Assembly: GCA_918807975.1 (NCBI GenBank)
Contig: OU964923.1
Location: forward strand, 22,549,235 to 22,613,234
Reading direction: 5' to 3'
Length of the DNA stretch: 64,000 bases
Origin: Aplidium turbinatum
Taxonomy: Eukaryota; Chordata; Ascidiacea; Aplousobranchia; Polyclinidae
A model generated the notes under the pieces. The model saw only the letters and a list, made by a program, of their open reading frames with translations. It did not search any database and had not been told where the DNA came from. Positions 47,701 to 58,500 of this stretch are shown here, in pieces. Made by a program: the position numbers and the translations under genes. Within the stretch, counting starts at the first letter, position 1, and every line of letters starts with the position of its first letter.

Positions 47701-50700
47701 TATTCAAAGGTACATCCAAAACTATTCAAAATGAGCTTTTGGAAACGATTCTTGAGCTTTGCAAAAGCAAAATTAAAGAAGAAATATCACAGTCTGAATT
47801 TGTAGCAATCATGTGTGATGAAACTACTGACATCTCAGAGAAGACACAGATGGTGATTGTACTACGGTATGAAAGTCATGGGAAGCCTGTTGAAAGATTT
47901 TGGGGTTTTTTTAATCCTGCTAACCAGACAGCAGAAGCTCTGTCTTCAATCCTATTTCAGGAACTTAAAGTTTTGCTTGGGAGCAATACATCCAAACTTG
48001 TAGCACAAACTTATGATGGTGCTGCTGCTATGAGTGGTGCAAGAAATGGTGTGCAATCAAGAATCAAGCAAGTATATAGCAATGCACACTTTGTCCATTG
48101 TTATGCACACCAGCTAAACTTGGTTATACAAAAAGCCACTTCGCAGAATACCAGTGTCAGAGTCTTTTTTAACAGTCTTTCGGGATTCGGGAATCCCAAG
48201 TTTTTTCTCCAAATCTCCTCAAAGAATGGCTGCTTTGGACCAAGTTGCTCAAAGGCGTATTCCTCGCCCATCAGCAACACGATGGAATTTTAAAAGCAGG
48301 ACGGTGAATGCTGTATCGGAGGTAAAAGACGCACTTATAGAATGCTGCTCAACTTTGGAACAAAGCAACTCTTCGGTGACTGGCTTTGCTGCTGCTGGTA
48401 TAAAACGAATGCTCATAGATCCAAAATTTGTGTTTTGGTTAGATTTCTTTTCGAAAATCATGCCTCATGTTGACATACTGTTTGCTCAGCTGCAGTCTGT
48501 GGAGCTTGAGTCATTCAAAGTGCAGTGCTCTCTGGGTAATTTTCTGTCAGCAATACAAAGAATAAGGGAAGGCATTGCTGCAGACAATGAGTCACCTTCA
48601 CCCACACGGAGAATGCCTGAATCCCAAATCATTGATGCTAAAGAAGTATGTGATGTTGTCTTAATGCAGTGTCAAGAAAGGTTCAAGTTCACCAATCATC
48701 TTGAAGCAAGCACTTTATTTAATTTGAAAAATGCTTCACAATATGCAAGACAGTTTCCAGAAAAAGCTTTAGAAAAATGTTGTGAAGCATACCCTATGTT
48801 AATCAAAGACAAGCTCAAACCGGAGCTGTCTGTTCTCTATTCTAGAAATGACATGCATTCAGTGAGTGGACTTGTGCAGCTGCTTTCGTTGCTAAACCTG
48901 GAAGGAATGCAATCAACTTTTTCTGAAGTAATAAAGCTAGCTAAAATTCTACTTACCACTCCAATGTCAACAGCAGAACCAGAACGTTGCTTTTCATCAC
49001 TGAAAAGGATTAAAACCTTTTCCCGCAGCACCATGTGTACTGAAAGACTTTCTGCATTAGCCATGGTGTCAATAGAAAATCGCTTAATAACTGAAACCAA
49101 AGATTTCAACGAGAGGGTAATTGACCATTTTGCCATGGCAAAAAGTCGCCGAATGGAATTCATCTATAAATAAAGGTCCGCTGTCCTTTATATGTGATGC
49201 TCAGTAATGTGTAGCAAAGAGTAAATGTGGCACCTATGGCTTGAGCGAGATCAATGGTTATAATTACAATATGTGTGTGTGTATTTGTTTGTTTTTGTAA
49301 TGTTAGGTTCAGTCGTGTTCTCATTGCTTTAAGAATTGGCGCTCCAATTGTTTCTGGAATGAGGAGGCGACTGATTCTTAACTAATTCATCTACTTGTTT
49401 TAAAGTGTCAGGTTTGGTGGCCGTGCTTAACTATATTTATCGATGCATATACCGCAATATTAGATCCTTTCATGCACGTCTTAAACCATTAAGGTTTTGC
49501 CACCTTTTCCTTTTGTTGGTTTTGTTACTGTATTTCTTTTTTACAATATCATTTCTTTTGCATTCTGTCAAAGAAAAATAATTTGAATTGAACTGAATTA
49601 TACTTGCCATCCAGTGGGCATTTATACTTGTGATAGAATTGAGATTTTGTCTTTGTCCTTCTGTATTGTGATACTTGCAGGGTTGCTAGCTGGCTTCAGC
49701 TGGCAAAAGATAATTTTTGTAGGAAAGAATAAAAAATGTTAACTTCCAAGCATTTTTAGTTCTGGAGCAGTGGGTGCATACATGCAGGGTGCTCCAAAAA
49801 AGATGTAGCTACGGTTATACTACATGTATACTGCAATATACTGTGTGTGTGCGAAGATTATGTACTTTGTAATGAGATCGTTTTTAACTGCAAAAAGTCG
49901 TTTGCTATGTATTTTCTAACTAATCACTTAAAGTTAAATTTAAATCCAATTTCACGGCTCAACGGAAGTCAAATCAAATCTGTAGATAGCGTCAGATACT
50001 TGGGTGTATTTCTTGACACGGCAATGTGTGATGACAAGGATATAAACCGACAAGTACGATTATTATACTGTTTTACCAATAAATTAAAATTTTACAAGAG
50101 CTCCAGTGAAGTTAAAAATGTTCTCTTCCGTTCATATTGTACCCCAATGTATGCATGTCACCATGGGAAAATTATCACCAACGTGAATTAATCGCTTGCG
50201 TGTTGCATTCAATAATGCATTTAGAATTATTCACCATTTGCCCAAACATTATAGCGTAGGCTACGTGAACATCAAGTCTTGTGTAACATTGTATGTCATA
50301 TAACATTTGATGCATTACAACGGAAAAGGGCCTTTTTTTTGTTGGGTAATGTGAATCATCGTCAAACTCTATTGTTGATTCCCTGATAAGGTATGACTGC
50401 TATCGTAACTCAAACTACCTCCTTCATTATAATACCACTATGTAGGCTATGCCGTTACCTAGCCTTGATGGCTGCTATGGCACAGCAGTGATATCAACAT
50501 TCATCGATTGATAAAGTTTAAATTTCTTTTTATAGTTGGGTGTTTGAACAGATTAAGTATGATATTTCATTTTGAATATTGATTTTTGTTTCGCATGTTT
50601 AATTTGTGTGATATGGATCGCATGATCTGAAATGGACGATTGATTAATAAATTTATTGCTTACTTCAGCGTCATTCCTGTGAATGTACTTCTGTTTGTCT

Positions 50701-52921
50701 TTTGTTTCTGTGTATTTTTTTGTGTGGATCGTATGTGGACAATCGTGTCCGATGCCGGCGATCGACAATAAATATTTGCAGACAACAAACTGAGCGAACT
50801 ATTGAGAAAACGACGAAGTGCATAGAACATAGTTTGATTTGTATTTAGCACTGATTTTGAATATAAAAATTTGAAATATTAGTATTTTTCAAGCTCTACA
50901 GCAGCATTTTTGACTGTTATTCCACTCCCAAATTTCTTTTGAAAATGCTCTCAAAATGCACCAAATTAAATGTAATTGTAAAAAATTTTCTGGGGGAGGC
51001 CCCCCAGACCCCCCGCCGTGGGTGTCGCCTTCGGCGACACGCCCGCAAGGTTCGCCTGATATCGCCCTCCAACAATTCTTGGATATGCTGCCTTGCAGCC
51101 CCCCCAATTCAGGAGGCCACCAGCCGCCACTGCTGGCAAGAGTATTTAATGGTATACAAATCGTAAATTCGTGCTATTTTTTACGGTAATGTAGGCAAAG
51201 TTAAAATATGCATCTTGCCCCGTTTTATGCATCTTGAGTAAGTCTCATTTACTGGCTGGTATAGACAATTGCGTTATCTATTTGGCGACTTTATATGAAG
51301 TTTTTGGATATCGACCAATAAATACAGACTGAATTAAGACAAGTTTCGTACTTGAAGATAAGACGGAGAGATTGGGATTGGCTCAGTCAACAGCAATCCC
51401 ACGAGATCACTGGATAAGCATATTAATCATTGAAGGCAGTTTCTGAAATCTGGCAGAACTGTCGTTCGTCGTACCAGACATGATTGAAATAAATGTAAAT
51501 CACTGTTGATAAGCTACATTGGTTAAACAAGCTATAGCATCGGTATAGAATGAAAATGCCACTATATGTTTGGTTTTTACCTCAGAAACACATCACACAA
51601 TTTTCTTGTTTGCTCCACTGCTTCCATACGTTGAAGTTTTCCGTGAAATAAACCTGGGATCACTTCAATTGCATCACAGCTAAACTTGTGAAAAAGTTCG
51701 CTCCCATTTGTGGTGGATTCGAATGCACGAATGTAATATTGAAGAGCTGCATCAGTGAAGTTATCAAGTGAACCACCAATTTGTAACCACATCTTCTGTA
51801 CTGTTGATTCAGACACTAAAAAAATACAAAGTGTGAAATGAATAATACATGTAGTGGCGGATGTCCCGGTAGCACCTTTTGAAAGTGTACCACAATACGT
51901 TTCCTAAAAGGAAACTTGTCTACAAATTCCCAAATCAAAGACATCTTAACCAAAATAGAGGATTCAAACCAACGACCTCCAGTCTTCTGGCCAATAGCAT
52001 ACTCTCTACGCCATGTTGGTTGGTCGAAAACTCGATCTTAGTAACTATATTATTACTATCCTTTTCCCTAACCCTCTGATTGGTCCATTCCCTCTATACA
52101 CCTATGTAATGGTACATTTTCAAAAGATGCGTCCCGGTAGCTTATGTTTCCATTATATATTGGTGTAATGACGCTATTCAGTAGAATCAGGGCTCCCGAG
52201 AGGGGGGTCAGGGGGACCAATGCCCCCTCTACAAACGAAAACGCGATATATGATGTCTTAGTTGCAACCTGAAGGGGGTATGGGGCTGGGCCTCCGTTTC
52301 AAGAAATTAGGGGCCTCATTTTGATATTTTGACGTCTGGAATGTGGTCTAACAATTTCCCCTTTTTATGTCGATTCGACGTAGGCAGGTGTTGAATAGAT
52401 GCAATATTTGCGATATGTTTTAATTTGGCAGACTGGATATGCCTACCACAGCAATTGTTACACACAAGTGGCTGACTGCAGTCAGATTTTAACGTTGATC
52501 CGTCGTCGCCAGACGTAGAAACAATGTGTAAATGGACGATTCAGGCTATAAAGTTGTCTTGCCGGTCTACAGGCAGGTAATATGCGGAACTGTAGTACCA
52601 TACCTTTTCTGGTGTTATTACATGTGTTTCCAGCGTGCTTTGACTTGACATGAAAACGCAATCCCCCGTTGGTTTTGTAAGTTTTCGGACATAAGTGACA
52701 TCTGCAAAAATACCGGATAATATATCCAAACAATTTTATTCAGCTATCAACACACAACTGCACAATTTAATTAGAGGTGCGAGGTCCTTTGAAACGCTTT
52801 CTTACCCAAATTCACGTTGCACTGTAGACGCGCTCGTTGAAATGGGAATACTTTGAAATTCTTCATTTTCGATTATTTCCACAAGATACTCGACGGTTAA
52901 ATTATCAGAACTGTTTTCCAT
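44712..52921 (-). CDS. C2H2 zinc-finger protein, four exons, in 9.9-kb inverted-repeat unit
   Basis: Exons 52806-52921, 52604-52701, 51581-51815 and 44712-45081 join in phase (819 nt, 272 aa) with GT-AG splices and no stop. Exon 1 is acidic (MENSSDNLTVEYLVEIIENE). Exon 2 is a single C2H2 finger, CHLCPKTYKTNGGLRFHVKS then KH. Exon 3 reads VQKMWLQIGGSLDNFTDAAL through VEQTRKLCDVFLR. Exon 4 has a poly-Gln run and HIIEYIGGYVLRKLKRR. The GGYVLxxL block is reminiscent of the C-terminal part of P/THAP-like and similar invertebrate proteins. The function is unknown: it may be a DNA-binding protein of the mobile unit or a host gene trapped in it. Nearly all of the 6.5-kb third intron is the hAT at 45139-51132. 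Confidence 0.72.
46110..46946 (+). mobile_element. LINE fragment, reverse transcriptase C-terminal half (family 2)
   Basis: Reads VYMNDLSSELNGLSVGC, then LMYAEGLC at the position of the YADD box, KGLQKLINVCQMYVVSHDII and VKNVLFRSYCMPLYACQLWC (46476-46880). The 3' tail is GTCTGATGCAAATAAATA followed by an A-run. Several frame changes and a changed catalytic box make it dead. It is truncated at its 5' end. Confidence 0.8.
47078..49173 (+). CDS. hAT transposase, TTF-type zinc finger plus dimerisation domain (two frameshifts)
   Basis: Would be about 690 aa. In order: a TTF/zf-MYM-type finger (HDWLCGCNSENAFFCFPCLL) near residue 65, a DUF4371-like stretch, the first catalytic Asp in MCDETTDISEKTQM, the second in TYDGAAAMSGARNG, the Cys/His block VHCYAHQLNLVIQ, and the C-terminal dimerisation block with the third acidic residue in STAEPERCFSSLKRIKTFS. 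Two frame changes, near 47560 and near 48180, separate three otherwise clean open stretches (47078-47578, about 47570-48175, about 48185-49173). The last ends at a natural stop. Confidence 0.85.
49847..50780 (+). mobile_element. LINE fragment, same family as 46110-46946
   Basis: IVFNCKKSFAMYFLTNHLKL, DSVRYLGVFLDTAMCDDKDI and VKNVLFRSYCTPMYACH match the reverse transcriptase tail of the copy at 46110-46946. The rest of the coding part is deleted. The 3' part shares TTGCCCAAACATTATAGCG and ACATCAAGTCTTGTG with 39409-39500. Confidence 0.75.
51872..52130 (-). mobile_element. 259-bp MITE with 9-bp duplication and tRNA-like core
   Basis: Ends are GCACCTTTTGAAAGTGTACC and, inverted, GCATCTTTTGAAAATGTACC. 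The 9-bp duplication GTCCCGGTA is perfect (51863-51871, 52131-52139). The minus strand of about 51960-52035 has ACATGGCGTAGAGAG (A-box-like) and TTGGTTTGAATCCTC (B box). It lies in intron 2 of the C2H2 gene. A Mutator-like origin is likely from the duplication length. Confidence 0.75.
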
Positions 52922-53427
52922 TGCACTGTTATAAAAAGCCAAACTTCTTCTAGCCCTGTTGGTTGTTTATAGCTGGATAAGATAAACTTTGATAACCATA
53001 TAGCCTACAGTCAGTCGTTTTGTATCGTATTTCGTAGACCTTTGCTACCCTATACTAATTTAATATTGTTGTTAGCAAGAGCCTATGTATTTACCCTGCT
53101 TATTGACCTGTAACATCCTGATTAACCTACTTCAAAATTTCACACAATAATCTGAAAAGACAAGCGGTAACGAAAATAAACTTTTAAACCACCTAACAAT
53201 AATACTATGGTCGGAACAGTCCAATTGCTTCGTGGTATTCGCCGTCACTTTAGCCTTGCTTTAGTGCATTCTTAGCACGCCGTACACCCGTACGGTCGCA
53301 GTCTGTAGCCTTCCATGTGCAAACAGTGAACCATGAAACGAACGACGTAGAGAAACGAGAGAGATAAATGAGAAACACTAAGAGAAGAGTGAGTTTCCAC
53401 TCATTGTGTTATTTCTCGTTGGTTTAG

Positions 53428-53991
53428 AGAGTTAGACCTACTATCCTCGCCAGAACGAACCTTTTTTGCCTCGAATCAAAGTCAGAAGACGGTGAATAAA
53501 TGAGAAAAAAAACTTATTTGCTGGGCCGTAATGAGTACTGTTGTCACTCTACACAATTTCAACCTAACTAAATAAATTTAACAACCAAACTAAAGCCATT
53601 CTTTTGATCTTATTCTTACCTTTTGTAGGTGTTGTAACAGACTTGATTTTCCACACATTGCAATTAAATTTATGAAACAAGCAGCATCTTTTTTTCATTT
53701 CTTCATCTTTCGGAAATCAAAACATTGGTACTTTCACTACAGTCTTGCAAGACTTGTACCCACTTTTACAGCTTGTTACACAACACACAAACCCCATTTC
53801 ACAAATATAGATTAATTACTAAAGCACTGAATTTATCACAATAAAACCTAAATGAAAGATCAGATTAAAACCTTGGATTGCTACTAAAATTTAACATATG
53901 TATATTATACTTTTGTATATAATTAACTTTCTGGACTACTAACAAGCTAGCCCTTTAGTTAGCCTATACTGATGTACGGTACTTCATATTA
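53428..53991. other. Intergenic, nothing recognised
   Basis: AT-rich DNA between the right end of the 9.9-kb unit and the repeat at 53992. No gene is seen. Confidence 0.4.
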
Positions 53992-54162
53992 TGGGTCTGC
54001 TACTATTCGGTGAGTCCGATTCGGTGAGTTCCTAACCTCTAACCGTAAAACGGCAATGATAATTAGGCTACGGTACCCGATAATTTAAAAAAAAAATTGA
54101 AAAAATCCCCCGTTAAGAGATCGGACTCACCGAATCGGACTCACCGAAACGGGCCATTCCGT
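53992..54162 (-). repeat. Interspersed repeat with TTCGGTGAGTCCGA motif, copy B
   Basis: Inverted relative to copy A (5179-5326). It carries two adjacent GGTGAGTCCGATTCGGTGAG units at each end, where copy A has one, so it is the longer and probably more complete form. Confidence 0.7.
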
Positions 54163-55564
54163 CATATTATAGCATAGGCCTACAGCTAGCTATATCCGTA
54201 CAGAGCCACTTTAGGGGGTAAAAATGTGTGCAATGTTAATGAAAGTGCCCAAATACCAAAACAGCCATCGACTGAGTTTAAGAATATATAGGCCCAGCAC
54301 ATAGTACAGCTACGGCTACTGTGAAACTGGCCAACTCTGCACTTTACGTTCACTCTGTCTGTTATGCAGTAGACTACTAAGACCTTCGTCCTTTAGAATA
54401 AAAAAATAACTATGGTCAGTATGATATTAATAAAGTATCATATTGTATTAGCTAGTATTAAGCAAACAAAGTATATATGGTATTCAAAACTGATGAGCAG
54501 AGCTGCATGTCAATTTTCTCTAAAACAAGGTCTTTCCATAATATATATTTCTTATTCCTAAACTGAAGAAATGTTTCTGTTTCATAAAGGAGTGATTGAA
54601 AGTTTTTAACATTTTTAATCAAGTAAACAATTCTTCAGGGGGACATGAAGTAGCAAAAAGTGTAGGCCTATTCAGTATGTTTACAGGTTTTTGCAATTTC
54701 TATTTTGGGCAGATGCACAAAGGTTTACAAATGATTTCATGTCTGTGGGTGCAAATATTGCTATCCTGTTATGGAGTTGTAGCCTACAAACAACAAATTA
54801 ACATAGCCTACTTAATCAGATTGTGCTAGTTTTGTAGTTTCCCAAACATTGCTTAATTACATACATTTTTGTCAAAATTAGTAACTTTGTTGATGATAGA
54901 GCCCTGGGCAACTGCTTCACCTGCCTATGGCCTAGCACAATTTAATATGCACAAAGCTACATTGGATTAGTCAATGATACTAGTCAGTGTATGGATGGTG
55001 TGATGTATTGAAATTAACCCATACTCTTACTACTAGCTCTTGTTCTGACAAATTAACTCTTGAAAGCTCTCACTACAATGACAAGGCTACATATCCAATG
55101 TACCGTAGGCCCACAAACTAATCATTTGTATAAAAAGTATCCTTAGACCTCAGTCATGTTTTTAATACAAAAAATAAACCTTAATAATCTCAGAACTGCC
55201 TGTTTTGTTTGTTATTATTCCACTTTGCACAGAAAACAACACTGATCACACAAATTTGCTTCAATGGACAATACAAAATACCGTAATGTCTTATAAACCT
55301 AGTCTAAATCCACTTGCAAAGTATTTAAATGTGTATTTGCAGATAGCCTACAGAAAACCAGCATGCAAAAGACGTTCATTAGCCTTTCTGTCCCTATTGC
55401 ACAACTAAACTTTATTAGCCTACTAACTAGTCTTCAACGTGCAGCCCAACCACCAACAACCCTGCTTAAACTTTGAATACTTGCCAAACAGTGACACTAC
55501 TGTGCGCAGAAGTGCTCTCGCGAGGTCACGTGAATTTCGTATCCCGAAGCTCACTATATCCCCG
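54163..55564. other. Intergenic, nothing recognised
   Basis: AT-rich DNA up to the BEL/Pao element. No gene, RNA or element is supported. Confidence 0.4.
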
Positions 55565-58500
55565 GGTAAACCATAATCTCTTCGTGGGAAAATTGTAACA
55601 TAAGATTCCGGATCCGTTCGTCTGTATGTAATGACCGAAAAAGAAACACTCCTTTGAAATGTCTATTCAAAAAGTGTATTTCTGTAAAATTAGCCCGCGG
55701 CTATCGAAAATTAGGTGCAACGCAATACACCACTAAAAACTTCTCACTACAACAAACTACTTAGATAAAAGATGGAAGTTTTGTCGAGCTAGCAGCACTA
55801 AGCGAAACAGTTAAATTTGCGACCAACTTCCAAGTAACAATTTTACGAATGGTCAGAATACATTTCAATATCTCAAACTCACGTACGCAGTTATGTGACG
55901 CAATAATGAAAGGAATTGTGAAGCAATTCAAACAGGTGTTCAAAGGTGATGATGCAATGTTTCATCAGGTCTTACGAACGATGGTGCAATATTTGGACAT
56001 TTTCTAGCAATTTCCATGACGTAAGATGCCAGCTAGGTTAAGTAGACCATAACGGTTTTATATGACGTTTGATTTGGTGAACAAAATTGTCGGGAACATA
56101 GCGGCCCCTAGTTATGACAGTCTAACATGGCATAACTAAAAAAGAATTGACGACAATTGTGAGCCAATGAATAAAAACACATGATACACAAATTGTTTGA
56201 ATCACTCACGTTTAAGTTAATACGCAAATACCAAGGGCATGCAAAGAATGAACAACAATACGAATAATACACGACGATACATGAAATTGGTACCATAGGT
56301 AGGCCTACACGCTAAAATGACGCTATATACAATGGTTGCGATAATAACCGACTGTTCTGGGCTCAGACAAGTGTCGGCCACCGCAGACAAAACCAGACTC
56401 AAACCCTAACACTTAGGTGTTCTTTACGGAGGCGAGGCACGAAATATCCCTCAACACGTAGTCTACTTTCACTTTCCCCGTACTCTCATCATAGTTGCAG
56501 ACGGCAACTTTAGCTCTACGAACCACAGGCTTCCCTTTCCTAATATGTGGAACTACCTCATGCACCCTCCCAAGTTGATACTTCACACGTTTACTAATGT
56601 CTTGGAGAGAACCCACCACTACAAGTTGACCAGGCTCCAAATTCTCGGCCATTTTTAACCATTTTTTCCGGCCCTGAAGACCTGGCAAGTAAAAATCGAT
56701 CCATTTGTTCCAAAACTGCTGAGAAAGTGACAAATTGAACCGATAATCCCTTCTTAGTTGGTCACGATCATGTGGCTGCCCAACAGCACAGTATGGGTCT
56801 AAGTATGAGGTCAAAAGTGAGGCAGGGGTGATGACAATAAAATCCCTAGGGTCGTCACTCAAAGGTACCAAAGGGCGTTCATTCACGATCCGAACAGCAC
56901 TGCCTGTGTACGTAAGCAGTTCAATAAAATTGGGCTTACGTATTGAAGTGTCCAAAATGTGAAAAAAGTACTTGGTCATATCGGCCACGAAACCAAATCT
57001 ACCAAGCCGAAATCTAGCCAAGACATCTACCAGAGGGTTTAACAAGTCAGGACCCGAAAACATTACATCATTAACACAAGTTCCTCGAAATTCAGACTTG
57101 CCATCGTAAACAATACGCTTTTTTAATTGCAACGTCACAAAGTATGGCAAATACCACTCAGGACCCTTCACATTTCCCGCTTCACCAGCACGCTCAATAT
57201 AACCATTAGATTTAATCATTTAAGATCTTTCATGGTGTCAGTAAGGAAATCACAAAGTTCAGGTTGTTTTAAAGCTTTCTTTCTTAAAGCAACAGCTCTA
57301 TCTGACGCCAACACAAAATTATTAGGTAAATCAATATCTTCCTTCAACGGTACAGAAATCTCAAATCGACCATCTTTCAACTCAATATTCGGTTCAACAA
57401 GTTCTCTAGCCAAAATATCATTGCGAGACAATTCACAGGTTTCATTTTGCAAGGTCAAATCCTGAATGACTTTATTCAGGTCTGCTATTTCCATATCACG
57501 AGACTCAATTTTACGCTGAAAGCTAGAGATGACATCCGACTCTGAAGACGTCTGCACTCTGCACACATTAGCAACGCTTTCATCTAAGGGTGACTTACCA
57601 CCACAAGCCAACCAACCGAGAGGAGTGAGTAAAGCATGCGGTTCACTACGATTTTCACCAACACGTTCTTCTATAGCCCACATCAAATCAGCGTTGTCGT
57701 TGCCAATCAGTAGGCTACATCTACAGTAGGCTACTACAATCATTCAAATGAAACATATTCACATCATGAAAATAACGAAAACCACTTAAATCCTGCTTAT
57801 GCGGTAAAGTTTTAACATCGTCAGCCCAAGCTGGGTTAACCACCGAAGTTATGTCACAAAACAGTTCATTCGTCTCTAACGACTGGATGTTGAGTTTAAC
57901 AAGGTTAGCGCAAGTAGGTTTCTGACCAGCCAGAGTATCCATTTTAAACGACCATTTGTCATACGGTTTAACGCCAAGTTCGCACACCAAATCACTCGAA
58001 ACAAAAGTCAACTGCGAACCAGGATCATGCTGACAATACACCAACTTCGATTTGCCAGTTATTAGATTCAAAACACGAGCAGCAGTAATGCGGTTAAAAG
58101 CTGCTTTAACATTTCCAATCTTAACATTACGCACAGGAACTCTGGCACGAGCATCATCTTTCCCAAACGAATCCAGAGAATCACGTGACGTCACATAAAA
58201 ATCATGCAGAAGAAAATAGTGTTTCCTATCGTTGTTAGGCCCACACTTACGACAGTTATTTGCATGAACGCAATCCCTAACCATATGCTGGCGCAAACAA
58301 TTCAAGCGTTTGCCAGCTTTCACAATGACATCTCTCCGATCTTTAGGTGTAAAAATTCTTTACAATTAGACAAAAAATGATATTCAACTTGACCACGTGA
58401 CGAACAATAAAAACATGCCGGTATGTCACTACGTCTGGCCACACCACCGCGCGGTGCGCCAACAGCAGTCGAGTACTGCGAACTCCCTGAAATCACATTA

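Larger units (their letters stand above)
45139..51132 (+). mobile_element. 6-kb hAT transposon with near-complete transposase
   Basis: Ends are CAGTGGCGGCTCGTG on the left and, inverted, CAGTGGCGGCTGGTG on the right. The 8-bp duplication CTGGCAAG is perfect (45131-45138, 51133-51140). Both ends have GGCTGCA-rich subterminal runs. It encodes the transposase at 47078-49173 and carries two LINE fragments (46110-46946 and 49847-50780). It sits in intron 3 of the C2H2 gene. Confidence 0.9.
43490..53423 (-). mobile_element. 9.9-kb unit bounded by 33-bp inverted repeats
   Basis: The left end 43490-43522 begins ACCAACGAGATATAACACAA. The right end 53391-53423 is its inverted copy with one mismatch over 33 bp. 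TTAG flanks both sides (43486-43489, 53424-53427), a possible 4-bp duplication. Inside is one intact spliced gene on the minus strand (44712-52921), a small plus-strand frame at 44080-44319, and later insertions (45139-51132, 51872-52130). The superfamily is uncertain. TTAA-type elements (piggyBac, Kolobok) come to mind, but I see no transposase of those types. Confidence 0.65.
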
